DNA of 64,000 bases, taken from assembly GCA_001792895.1 (NCBI GenBank), contig MARA01000011.1, forward strand, positions 682,001-746,000, written 5' to 3'. Source of the stretch: Lentinus brumalis (Eukaryota > Basidiomycota > Agaricomycetes > Polyporales > Polyporaceae). Every line of letters begins with the position of its first letter. Position 1 is the first letter of the stretch. A program made the translations under genes and the position numbers. The notes below the pieces were generated by a model. The model had not been told where the DNA came from and made no database searches. It saw nothing but the letters and a program-made list of their open reading frames with translations. Positions 46,635 to 56,859 of this stretch are shown in pieces.

Positions 46635-46840
46635 GCAAATCGTACAGCACAAGCCCTTGCAAGCCCGCAGCCACTTTGATTCCTCGCGGCGGTGGCTGTG
46701 ATCAGCTTGTTGCTGATTCATCAATTGATCAATACCCGATCAATACACTCGGAGCTTCCACTTGGTTCGGTACTTATCCACACTTACTGACCATTTACTT
46801 ATGAATCTGAATTGAATTGTATTGCTAGCGAGCACCACAT

Positions 46841-47711
46841 CTAGAAGGCATTCCACGGGATGCTTTGCAACTGGCCCTCCATATAGGCCCTTTGCGAATA
46901 CTCAGCGGCGAAGGCCAGCTCCTGGCATTCGCTGCTATCGAAGGAGCCATAGCCTACAATTTCGTCTGACCTATACTCGCAATGGTGCCTAGTTGCTCGC
47001 TGGAAGTCCACAATACGGACGGTGCCGTCCTTCGCGCGCAGGAAGTGTCGGCCGTCGGAGACGCATAGGGCATGGGGGCGTTCATACAGCTGCCCATGAT
47101 GCACACCGGCATCGTGCAGGCTGCGTACTGCCTGCGCTCGCATGTGGCTGAGTAAGTGGATGGTTCCCAATCGGGCGACCATGTCAGTCATGTATCCTCG
47201 CGGGCACTGGATCCACTCACAGGACGTCGTCCGTCGGCTTGCCCTCCGCGACAGGGTCATTACCGGGACACCATTCCAGTAACAGACAGCCAAGGTCCAC
47301 ACCGTCGTGCACACCAGTGCACATGGCAAAGAAGGTGGGCACGGACGAGCCCTGGAGAGGCCTCAAGTCGTTGTCGTACACCGTGGCCTCCTGTCGGAGC
47401 GACTCGATGGCCTGTGTCCCGCGCACCCATTTGGCGCCGACCTGCGTGTTCGAAGGAATCGCACAGCCCGTCCCGCTCATCCTGGGGTAAGTCTTCAGGA
47501 CGCCGTGATACAACCACCCGCGGTTGACTTCCCCAACCAAGTGGTCATCGTGCCACCGGTCTCCGCCGAGACGACGAGGAGTACGGTTGGAGATGGTCAG
47601 GATGAGGTTCTGGTCGTGCAGGTCCTCGTGCGCCTTCACCACCTCGAGGACATACATGACTGGGTGCTCGGAGCCGCGTCCGAAGACCACGTCGATAGTG
47701 TTCTCGAGCAT
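46841..47711 (-). CDS. kinase-like protein B, predicted pseudokinase
   Basis: Related to kinase-like protein A and oriented opposite to it. The ATG at 47711 gives MLENTIDVVFGRG; an in-frame Met at about 47821 could extend it. Matched blocks are GAKWVRGTQ (Lys kept), RQEATVYDNDLRPLQGSSVP with the alpha-C Glu, and LGCLLLEWCPGN. An intron (GTGAGT near 47220 to TCAG near 47145) leads to the second exon. There AGVHHGQL replaces HGDL, so the catalytic Asp has become Gln, while IVDF keeps the DFG Asp. RHHC is conserved. It ends SIPWNAF at a TAG at 46841-46843. Likely a pseudokinase with possible nucleotide binding; no substrate is inferred. Confidence 0.68.
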
Positions 47712-48109
47712 GATTGGGTGGTCTGGAAGGATAAAGCTGGGGCGGGATGAGAGGCGTTGGCGGCTTTGAAAGGTGCTGTCGCTCCGTCTTATGTACTTCT
47801 GGGCTGTCGAGTCCCGTGACATGCTTTGACTGTGGCCGTAGGGGATAGACAATGAGAGAGGGCAGAGCAGACGCCTGAACAATGCCAATGGCTAGGCAGC
47901 CATCCTCCATTCCTACGGTATCTGACGTGGTCAAGTCGACGATGGCAATATAATTGGCTGATCGCCTTGTGTTGGCAATCGAGCAGGGGGTCCGTGCACA
48001 AGCGCAGCAAATACGTCTGAGGGGAGGCTGGTATCATCATTAGTAGACACAAGTAGTCAGTAGTACAACAACAGGATAGGAGTGCAAAACAAGCGGCCCG
48101 CACTAAAGC
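47712..48109. other. spacer between kinase-like B and F-box 2
   Basis: Promoter of kinase-like gene B and 3' flank of the next minus-strand gene. The kinase-like frame is open upstream to about 47888, so the N-terminus could extend into this region. Confidence 0.35.
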
Positions 48110-49485
48110 TCAATCCGTTCCAGGCTTCCACTCCCCATCGAGTAATTGGATTCCCCGGCGTCCAAGCTTGCGCCGCCAAAGCGACATCTCGCCCTGAACG
48201 CCTGTCTGCAGCGCCCTCGACGACATCCCCTCCGCGAGCCACTTTACATCGCGTGCCCTGACGAAGCGTAGTCGCGGGAGCTTTGGCAGCAGTCTCTCCA
48301 ACACGACCCAGAACTCCTGCTTCGGTCGGGGAATCGAGAGGATCTCGAGCTCATGTCTTTCTGCGCGCGTGAGGGTGAGTCTTGGAAGAGGGAGCTCGAG
48401 GGAAAGGTGTTTGAGGGAGGGACAGATGTCGAGCAACGTGTCGGGTGTTGGGAAGAGAAGGGTCGGCCACTGCTTGACGGTGTACAGGTGCAGAGAAGTC
48501 AGCTTCCCTCCGTGCGCAGAGATGAAACGCGGCACAAGGGAGCAGGGGACAGAGTCCTCGTCGTATGGGGTAAGGGTGAGATGTCGAAGTGCAGGTAGTG
48601 ACGAATGAAGTAGCGCGAAGAGCGCAGGTGACGACGGCATGGAGAGCGCGACGAGCTTGCGGAGGAAAGGGAGGTGCAATTGGTAGGTTGCAGCGTCATC
48701 CGCGTGGCTGTCATAAGCTGGCAGATCAGCGGGGTCAACGCCAGAGCCCACGATTTCGAGTTCCTCCAGTCTGGTGCACGCTTGGAGGAGCTCGACGAAG
48801 GTGTCTTCACCAATTCGCGCGGATGTGATGAGTTGGATGCCCTTTAGAACGCGTAAGTTCTGCGCCCCATCACGATATGTGAATGCAAATAGAGCGCGAC
48901 GACTGAGGTAGGTATGGGCGTTCACGATGAGTTCGGACAAGAACGGGACCAGAGGAAATATTCGATTGAGGACCGTATCCAGATGCAAGACATCCTCCTC
49001 AGAGGCGCAACGCAACTGCTCCAGATCGAGCGTTTGTACCCATCTTCCTGGGGCGGAGTACGGTATACGCCGGATGGAGTCCCAACGCTGGTCCGCGACA
49101 TGTAAACGCATTGCGAACCTATCAAGCACTCGCAAGGAGCTGATGTAGACACGCGCATAGAATATTGGCAGCGCTGCCGCCTAGTCCGCGTGATAAGATG
49201 GTGCATGCTTGCAAAGCAGGGACGACTCACATTCAGGTCCTTTGACACCAGCAAGAGTGCCTGCCTCAGCTTCACGGCGTCGACCTCCGAGACACCACCT
49301 TCGGGTCCGTACGATGCATAAACATGTTCCAGTATCTGTGACCAAATCTCCGAGGGCAAATGCTTGAGGGCCATCCTATGTGGAAGCAGCGGTATGAGCG
49401 GGAAGCGGCTCGGGCTGAGCTCCAGCGGCCGTGGACACAGCCAGACAGCATCGGTGGCCTCGGTCAAGACGATCGTAGCACTCAT
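48110..49485 (-). CDS. F-box/LRR protein (F-box 2)
   Basis: The ATG at 49485 gives a 37-residue lead (CPRPLELSPSRFPLIPLLPH) and then MALKHLPSEIWSQILEHVYA, an F-box. An intron near 49200-49236 follows ...LLVSKDLNVS. The long second exon carries leucine-rich repeats: FLSELIVNAHTYLSRRALFA near 48900, TRLEELEIVGSGVDPADL near 48760, ALRHLTLTPYDED near 48580 and SLKHLSLELPLPRLTLTRAE near 48390. It ends LLDGEWKPGTD. Probable substrate receptor of an SCF E3 complex. The proline/leucine lead is shared by several Agaricomycete F-box proteins. Intact as read. Confidence 0.75.
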
Positions 49486-49886
49486 GAGCGGCCTTCAGAC
49501 TCAGACGAAGAGAGACCTAGAGAGACCTGGCGAGAGGTGCCGGTGGAGGTCCGAGGGAAACACTGGCTGTCTGTGATCGTCATGACGGTCGTGAGATACG
49601 TCCCGAGGCGGCCCGTCGAAGTCCGACACGCCCGCGCTTACCGTGCAGGTCCTCCGAGTGTAGCTTTGCTTCAAGCCTTCACGGTCAAGAGGGCACTATG
49701 TAGCTCCTCGAGTAGAATGGCTCGAGTACATGTAGCTCTCCACTACCAACGCGACGTTACTGAGTCTGTTCCTAAGGATAGTAACTTGATAGCTTTGATC
49801 TTGACATGGACTTAGCTGTAGACAGTGCGCGTAGAGTACATACAGTTTCCAGCATCGGCAATATACAGTACCACCCGGTTCGACCG

Positions 49887-51626
49887 TTACCGACCGTCTC
49901 TCACAAGGTATTCCCGGACCCTGTCTATCTCCTCCAAGTCCCATTGTTCAAGAAGTGCTTGATGGGAGGTGCCGGTCTCTGTCACCTTGTCCTCTCTCAA
50001 CATGACGTAGCTATCCTCCGCCATACCGTCGAGACTGCCAGTTTCAGATCCGTGATCTGACGCGTCTTCGGAGCACAACGACGTCTTGTCCTCCTCGTCA
50101 TCTCCAGCAACGAATTCTGGATCTTCCTCCTCGTCCGAATCTGCGGTGTCTGAGCCTGGCTCGTCGCGAATCCTCGCGGGGAACTCGTTTGCCCAGACGC
50201 ACCACGATGTCTGCACAACACAGACGTCGCGGACGTACAACGCGCGTACCTCGTCGCTCTGTGAGAGTGCGGAGGGATGGCAGATCTTTGGAAGATCGCT
50301 ATGACCGTGGACCCGGTGGGAGAGGAAACGGACGTTCTCTCCAAGCGCGGGGAACTTCTCTCGATCCGAGCCAGGTGCATCGTCGTATCCTTTGAAGGAC
50401 TCCTCCATAACCCGCTGTCTGGTGAGCCCAGCCACATGGGGCACCCATACGTCTAGGTGGCGGAGGTGAGCAAGGGGCCTGTCGGCTTTCCTGAAGTCGC
50501 GAAGTATGTCGGAGGCCGCTCTACAGACGACCAGGTGTTCAAGCATCGGGGCTACGTCCGCCAGCTGGTCAAACCCGTGCTGCGTGACATGCATGCTATG
50601 CCACGAAGCAGCATGCTCACTCGACGACGGGTAACAGTGGAGGTAGATGAGTTGCCCGCCATGCGCGGCAAGGAAGGGGAGGGAAATGTGACCGTAGAAG
50701 TCGAGAAATGTGAGGAATGTGAGATTCGGCAACTGCCAAGACGAGGCTATCCATTCGTAGAGGTTGTAGCCTTCCATGCTGATTTGAAGGTCGTTGAGTG
50801 AGGGCAGACTCAGCATCTGCGGCGCTGTGAACTCGTTATATGCTTCGGATTCCCTGCCACAAGGGAATGGCACTAGCTTGAGCGAAAGGAGCTGGGTCGT
50901 CTGAGACAGGAGGTGGTAGAGCTCGACGATTGCAGTTCGGGACTCCGTTTGGACAGAGAGCTCTAGATGGCGGAGGGTTTCTGCGCGTCCTGTTTGCAAG
51001 ACATTGCGTATAGTGTCGAGGGCCATCCAGTTATTGTCCAGAGCAGAGCCAAGGCCATACCACGCCGGACCGCGGTAGTTGTAATGGGGCACCATCGAGA
51101 AGGACTGGAGAGTCGTGCAGTGCCGCAGGACGCTACGCAGGTGCTCAAGTACCACGTCCGAGAACGGCTTGAAGATGGCGCACTCGTGCAGGGTGATGTG
51201 CTTCACTAAAGAGCCGAAGTTGTATCCAGCGTCCGTCGCAGACAGGGTACGTGCGAGGGCAGGGATCTGACCCATGCGTCGGATGACGATGCGCTCGTAG
51301 AGGACCCGCGTGGCAGGCTCCCACCAGCTCTTGCATACCAAGGTCAATCCCTTCTGGAAGCGCACGTGGTCCATGTACGAACTGTGAGGACCTAGGAGTA
51401 CGTCCGGAACGTATTCGTACGGCTGCGTCGCAATGAGCGCCAGCTCGTCGAAGACCACCTTCACCACTTCTGCCGGAAGTGCAGGGGGTTGGCTGTTAAC
51501 GCAAGGAGCAAACTTCAAGAACTCAGATTCTGCATTCAGCTCGAGGAAAGTGAAGTGGCGCACTTCTGTGTTGAGAGACTTCCTGGAGTTCACATTCTCC
51601 TTCTGCAACGCGTGCAATTCCTGCAT
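49887..51626 (-). CDS. F-box/LRR-like protein with acidic C-terminus (F-box 3)
   Basis: A single long exon. From the ATG at 51626 it reads MQELHALQKENVNSRKSLN, a coiled-coil-like lead, then QPPALPAEVVKVVFDELALI (F-box-like LPxEVVxxVFxEL) near 51440-51490. The LVCKSWWEPATRVLYERIVI block near 51280-51340 is typical of the basidiomycete F-box family (xxVCKxWxxxAxxxLYexI). LRR-type strands continue through LRHLELSVQTE near 50950, LNDLQISMEGYNL near 50790 and LAHLRHLDVWVP near 50450. The C-terminus is strongly acidic (DTADSDEEEDPEF near 50110-50150). A 5' exon may precede the ATG: an in-phase donor at 51670 follows MPAC and an acceptor lies just before GAATTG. Confidence 0.72.
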   Translation of the reverse strand: MQELHALQKENVNSRKSLNTEVRHFTFLELNAESEFLKFAPCVNSQPPALPAEVVKVVFDELALIATQPYEYVPDVLLGPHSSYMDHVRFQKGLTLVCKSWWEPATRVLYERIVIRRMGQIPALARTLSATDAGYNFGSLVKHITLHECAIFKPFSDVVLEHLRSVLRHCTTLQSFSMVPHYNYRGPAWYGLGSALDNNWMALDTIRNVLQTGRAETLRHLELSVQTESRTAIVELYHLLSQTTQLLSLKLVPFPCGRESEAYNEFTAPQMLSLPSLNDLQISMEGYNLYEWIASSWQLPNLTFLTFLDFYGHISLPFLAAHGGQLIYLHCYPSSSEHAASWHSMHVTQHGFDQLADVAPMLEHLVVCRAASDILRDFRKADRPLAHLRHLDVWVPHVAGLTRQRVMEESFKGYDDAPGSDREKFPALGENVRFLSHRVHGHSDLPKICHPSALSQSDEVRALYVRDVCVVQTSWCVWANEFPARIRDEPGSDTADSDEEEDPEFVAGDDEEDKTSLCSEDASDHGSETGSLDGMAEDSYVMLREDKVTETGTSHQALLEQWDLEEIDRVREYLVRDGR

Positions 51627-51663
51627 TGCATGAGATGGGTAGTCGATAGCTCTGAACCAGACA

Positions 51664-52030
51664 GCGGACTCACACAAGCAGGCATCAGGACGTTCAACCT
51701 CGCAAACTCGCCTCCCAACACCAGTTCGAACTGTCCGAACGCACTGAGGTCTTGAGTGTTCGAACGTTGTAGGCCGTTACGTGGCAGGAGGAGACGAACG
51801 ACCTCAGTCGGCGCCTCTCGGTGATCGGCGGGTAGCGTGAACGTATAAGACGCGTTTGCGTCGGTGGCTGCGAAGTCAGGTCGTCACTCTCAAGTCTGAC
51901 AACGAACCCATACATGAACAGGGAGGACCAGACATGCCCACAGTACTCACACAAGCTACTGCAAATGAACCCGCAGATAATGTTGTAGCGCCACCTGGGG
52001 AGAGAGCGAGTAAGACGGTTGCTATGTGGA
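51664..52030 (-). other. protein-like open exons upstream of F-box 3
   Basis: On the minus strand one frame reads SYTFTLPADHREAP, then EVVRLLLPRNGLQRSNTQDL and FGQFELVLGGEFARLNVLMP, ending at a GTGAGT donor near 51670 that is phase-compatible with the F-box exon. A preceding short exon (RYNIICGFICSS) with GTGAGT near 51950 also fits in phase. There is no clear ATG, so this may be unrecognised 5' exons of F-box 3, a separate small gene or a remnant. No family is recognised. Confidence 0.3.
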
Positions 52031-52081
52031 TCGACGGGAGAACATGATGATACACAGCTGTACACTATTTACCACTAAGTA

Positions 52082-53799
52082 CTATGATGCCGGGTCCCCG
52101 TGTTGCTTGGCAGGTGGCCTGGTGTCGCATTCATGCAGCTCTTCCAGCGGGATACTGCTCCCATGCACAACGTCGGTAATGGAGACGTCCTCGTCCTCGT
52201 CCTCGTTCTCCAAGAGTCCGGGCACTATAGTGGACCGAAGAGACCCCATAGTCCTCGCCACAAAGCTGAGCGACTCGACCGAATCCATAGTCGACAGCGG
52301 GTCATCTGCGTCCAGGCGAACCACACGTTGATTGGCTTCTTGGAGATCGAGGAGGAAGCGATAGATGAGGACGGCAGATAGACTTGAGGATTACAGGTGA
52401 GCTGTACTGCGAGGGTTGAGAGAGCTTCGACGTACGGATCTGTGAACACGGTGATGTCGCTGATACCGTCGTCATTGAAAAGCTGTCGGAGGACAACCTT
52501 TCAGCACGGGATACGCATGATGATGGAACAAGACTAGATGACTCACCGCGGGCAGGGAGAAGCTGAGGTGGAGGACGTTCAACGTGAACAACGTACTGTG
52601 GGTAGCATAGTTAGCACAGAAACCTTGTGCAGTACCAACGACAAGTTTACACGAAGTACAACGTTCCTGAGCTATTATCAGCGTGCTGCTGCGAGCGGCT
52701 GTGCCGACACGAAGGACCACGCACCATTCCAGAACAAGATGTCCGCAAATGTCATGCGTTTGCCGTTAGAGAGACGTGTACGTTCATTTCCTCTGGCCAG
52801 GCTCCGCCATGTGATGACGACGAGGAGCAAGTCGGCAAGGATGAACCCAGCTCTGGACAGAATCGGCCCTGCAAGTCGGGTTGTTATGAAGCCCCATCGG
52901 AAGGATCGGCACCAGCGGTTACGCACATCTGCGCGCCATAGTGTCAATGGAGGGTCAGGAGGCTTCAAATGAGGAGAGTACACACAAAAGGACTTGGGCA
53001 GGCGTCGAATCTGCGGCCGTGCCCTCGCATCCAATGATGGGGACGTTCTCCCCGGAAATTCCATAGGAGAATCGAGCCTGCGTGACCGCATCAGACGTAC
53101 GAAGTCGTTCGAGAAGCGGAGGCATACCAGATTCACGGCGAGCGGCAGGAGAGAGAGCGCGAGCACAAGTGCCGACAGCATCCAATTGGTGCTAAGTGCC
53201 CAAGCCCGCATACCAGCGAACACTGTACGCAGGTCGTCAGCGAGACAGAGAATGCCGATACGAAATGCACCCACTAGCAAACGGAAGGTACCGGAGAATC
53301 TCCACCATGGTGAACGCTTGGAACAGCATGGAACAGCTGACGACCACGTCAGCACTCGTATGCTGTTGCGCGTGAACAGACATACCTCTGTAAAGCACGA
53401 ATTCAGTGATGCATTCGAGCGCGCTCGAGGAAACGCACCTTATCGGATACTGGAGCATAGACTACCAGGTCCAAAATCTTGTACAACAGGGTGCCATACC
53501 TGATGAAGAAGAACAAGACCGATGCTCCCGTCACCTTACGCGTCCAGAACAGTTCGACTTCGCGGCTAAAAGTAATGATGTAGTCATAGAGGAAGAATAC
53601 TGGGCGATGCGATGTTGTCAGGACCCAGTAGTCGAATCATGAGGCGTAACTTACTTACCTATGGCCGAGAGTGCGACATATGCATCAGGTTGTCTAGAAG
53701 AGTCCAGGTCACATCCTAGAAGGCGAGACGTTTTGGAAAAGCTCACAGAGAGGCAAAAAATGCGATGATGTCAGCTGCCGCATCTCCGTCGGAGGACAT
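52082..53799 (-). CDS. DUF6533 domain-containing multi-pass membrane protein
   Basis: The DUF6533 family is a basidiomycete-expanded set of seven-TM-like proteins of unknown role. The ATG at 53799 gives MSSDGDAAADIIAFFASL; introns with GTGAGC and GTAAGT donors join it in phase to QPDAYVALSAI and FFLYDYIITFSREVELFWTR, the signature DUF6533 block. The next exon continues VTGASVLFFFIRYGTLLYKI. Further hydrophobic segments include SCSMLFQAFTMVEILRYLPF near 53290-53345, then ALSTNWMLSALVLALSLLPL near 53150-53200, and helices near 52830. Near the end, LSAVLIYRFLLDLQEANQRV, a conserved C-terminal motif of the family, is rebuilt across an intron near 52390. The tail is acidic (EDEDEDVS) and ends KQHGDPAS at 52082. 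About eight introns; middle joins are approximate. Confidence 0.75.
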
Positions 53800-54926
53800 C
53801 TGCAGACCAAGGGTGCAGGAATGCTACGAACTGTTCCCCTGGGCAGCCCTTTTATGTTTTCGCCGAGTCTAACGGCCTTGCCCAGGTTGATTTATTGGTA
53901 GATCACCACAGGAACGTCTCATCTCATGTTGATGCGAAGTATGGGCGGTACTGTGGGCGCACAGCGCTGTGAGGCAATGAGCTTCCTGCTGGGCAATCTT
54001 GGGGCAATCCAGTAAACGCCAGCATGCTAGGTGGTGGAGTCGGTGATTGAAATCAGAGTGTGTTGGGTGATATGCTTTGATGGTGCTTGAAACTCTGCGA
54101 TCCCGATAACTGGAACAGCGGAGGCTGGGGAGCAGTCTTAGAGGTCGTTTGCAATCATCTCACCCTCTCGTCTGCTAACTGTTGTCCACACTTCGCCGGC
54201 ATATCTGGGAAGCGGTTGAAGGATGATAGGACATCCGGTCCCTAGCGTTACGCGAACCGCCATCCATACCAGCTGTCGGTGTAACGCACAGTATCAGGGC
54301 ACGTGGGTACGCATGCTCACTCTCAGCTCACTCTCGCATGAGATTCGCAGCCCGAATAACCGACGGTTCCACGTATGTAGCACACTAGGACGTACCGTTA
54401 CTGTGCCGCAGCGGTCCAAGAATGAGGCCAAGTACATGTTTCACTGGATGTGCTGCGAGCATCGCGTGCGCGTTCTCTATGGCTCTTATCCTGCGCGGGA
54501 GTTCGTAGTTACCCTTCCAGTATGTGACACGGATACATAGAGTTCTACTGAGGGCCAGGTGACCTGGGTAGTTGTCCTCGAGGCGTCGTGAGAGACCAGG
54601 ACGGCTGAGAAGAGTCGAGTTTTCTTTGGCATGGGCCAATGGTTGGGAGGGCGGGGCGGGCAAGACACATGCGACGGATATGCTGGCTGCCAGGACGACG
54701 GGGCGGAGTGCGACCGCGAGTGGGTGTATACAAGCAGAGAGGAGGACGAGGACAGCCTCGGGGGACTCGGGAGACAAGGTGCGTGAGAAAGCGCGCATGG
54801 CAGAGGATCGTCATCTGGGTCCGTCGTTGAACTCGTCCGTGGCTGCGCATCCGTCTCCTCTCTGCTCGTCCGAGCTCTCTTACTCGTCTCTCCTTCTCCT
54901 TGCTTCCCACTACGCCCCCATTCAAA
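53800..54926. other. spacer upstream of SHO1
   Basis: A divergent region of 1.1 kb. Several overlapping ORFs on both strands near 54390-55090 lack family resemblance and reflect GC-biased composition. A TTTTATG stretch near 53851 may belong to the DUF6533 gene promoter. The SHO1 leader near 54850-54920 is pyrimidine rich. Confidence 0.4.
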
Positions 54927-56221
54927 ATGCCTCCACGCGGGAGCGAAGGCTACGACTTCACGCCAATACTTACCCATTACCTCTTCCTCTTCACGACCAT
55001 CCTCGCCGTGGTGAGTCGCACGCCCCGCCCGAGCCCTCCAGTGCGCCCCTTGACCTACGCCCGTCCACGCAGATCGGATGGTTCGTAGCATTCATCGGCC
55101 AGGCAGTGGCAACCGCGCAGCGTGAGTGCCAGACGTAGTGCCATTGTTCCCTGCTCACCCCTCGCTCGCTGCGCGCCCGTCCGTACACCCCTTCGTGTTC
55201 TGTGCTTCCAGTCGGGAACAATTCTGTCGGCGTACTATGGTTTGCCATCTTCGTCCAGCTATTCCTCATCCTCGGCATCCTCCACACCCTCGCGACTGAC
55301 TCGATTGCCATGCACCGCTTCCAAATCGCGACCTTCGGCTCTATCGTCATCGTCTTCGCCGTCATCGGTGTCAACCAGGGCATCTTCACTGGATTCGCGT
55401 CACTCGATGCCATGGCCGCTGGCTGGCTCATACTTGCCATGGTCGACATCCTCTGGGTGCTCTACTTCACGTCTGAGGAGGACTCGCTCATGCTCCACGT
55501 CTTCAACTCCCTCGGCACCGGCGGTCTCACCCCACCCTCGCGCCGTCGCCGCGGCACGCGCTCTGGGTCGATGATGAACATGGGTGGGGCTAACGGATAC
55601 ACCGCCGGGTACTCACAGGGCGGCATAGGCCCCATGTATGACACGAAGATGGGCGGGAGCATGACTGGCCCCATCGGTGGAACGGGCAGCTTCCGTGCTG
55701 GCAGCGCAGAGGGTGCTCCAAGGAGCATGGGAGGTCCAGGCAGCGTCAATAACCTCGGCGCGGGCAGTGGACCGGGCTCAATAGGCGGCGGGGAGGGCAG
55801 CATCGGTCCTGCGTCACCACTGATGGGCAGCGGCGCAGCAGGCATCGGTGCTGGCGGAGGAGGAGGTGCAGCTCCCACAACCCCGGGAACGGCTGGACCG
55901 GACTCCTCGGTTGCAAGTGGTGGAGAGACACAATACAGAGCGAAGGCGCTGTACAACTGTGAGTGCTCCACACCTTCGTACTGGCCGAGTTCTCATGCTC
56001 CTATGACGGCAGACACCGCATCTCCTGACGACCCCAACGAGATCACCTTCTCCAAGAACGAGATTCTCGAGATTCTTGATAAGAACGGGAAGTGGTGGCA
56101 AGCGAGGAAACAGGACGGGACAGTCGGAAGTGAGTCTCTGATGCTGATCTCCGTTGCTCTCCATACTGACCGGCGACCCGCCCTCCCAGTCGCACCGTCG
56201 AATTACCTGCAGATCATCTGA
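54927..56221 (+). CDS. SHO1: high-osmolarity sensor Sho1 (four TM plus SH3)
   Basis: Sho1 is a plasma-membrane osmosensor and scaffold feeding the HOG MAPK pathway through Pbs2 and Ste11. The ATG at 54927 begins MPPRGSEGYDFTPILTHYLF. TM1 is split by an intron at ILAV/IGWFVAFIG. TM2-TM4 follow (LWFAIFVQLFLILGIL near 55240, FGSIVIVFAVIGVN near 55335, AAGWLILAMVDILWVLYFTS near 55415). A long Gly/Ser-rich linker spans about 55560-55920. The SH3 domain is split by introns: YRAKALYNY near 55940, then DDPNEITFSKNEILEILD near 56030 and GKWWQARKQDGTVG near 56090, ending APSNYLQII. The ALYxY, WW and PSNY ligand-binding residues are all present. The linker is unusually glycine-rich but the domain order is canonical. 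Confidence 0.95.
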
Positions 56222-56859
56222 TGCTCTTTCGTCTGGGTCCTCTCAAATTGTGTTCTGCCTAATTTTATGAACGTTCAAGATGCTTGTCCCCCTTCTTGCT
56301 ACTGCATTTCATAGTTCCATGCGTACGTAGATACTGCTGCTTCTCGTGCACTCCTGCCGTTGTTGTCATTAGCTTTATTTACCTCCTCCTTGTCCTTGTG
56401 CTGCTCATTTGGATTCCCTTCACCGGACCGTGTCCCCTCCTGCTCATATCCTCTGGCAAGTATCCAAGGAATATCCCTGTCTGTCGAGCAACATCTAGCA
56501 CGCTCGGATATATCTGTTACCCCATATTGTACAGTCGCAATCTAAGTAACGATATCCATCCCTTCCTCCTCTCTGCGCACGACTGGCACTGTCACTTAGG
56601 TGAGTTACTTCCCTCCAAAGTTCTGAATGGTAAGCTTATGTGATTGCCTGTGTGGTCTGTTGCTACAGAGGGTGAGAGGATGGGGGATGCGTCCTGCGTA
56701 TGTTGTACATGTTATGTGTGCTACTAAGATCGAGCCACGAAAGCAGACAGTAGTTATTGTCGACGGCAACGACTCGCAATCAAAAACTGCCGACTGCATG
56801 CCAACACCAAGTCCCGGATTCGAAACGAGCGGCGAGCTCTCCAAGTCGCGACCGCACAA
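56222..56859. other. convergent intergenic region SHO1 / RNF10-like
   Basis: 3' untranslated sequences of two convergent genes. T-rich on the plus strand near 56330-56410. No gene supported. Confidence 0.4.

Noticed and set aside
54223..55138. ORFs on both strands upstream of SHO1
   Set aside because: No family resemblance, no splice-supported extension, and mutually overlapping; treated as spacer and leader sequence.
55462..55971. Pro-rich frame on the minus strand opposite the SHO1 linker
   Set aside because: It is the antisense of Gly codons (GGN gives NCC) in the SHO1 Gly-rich linker, so the proline content is an artefact.
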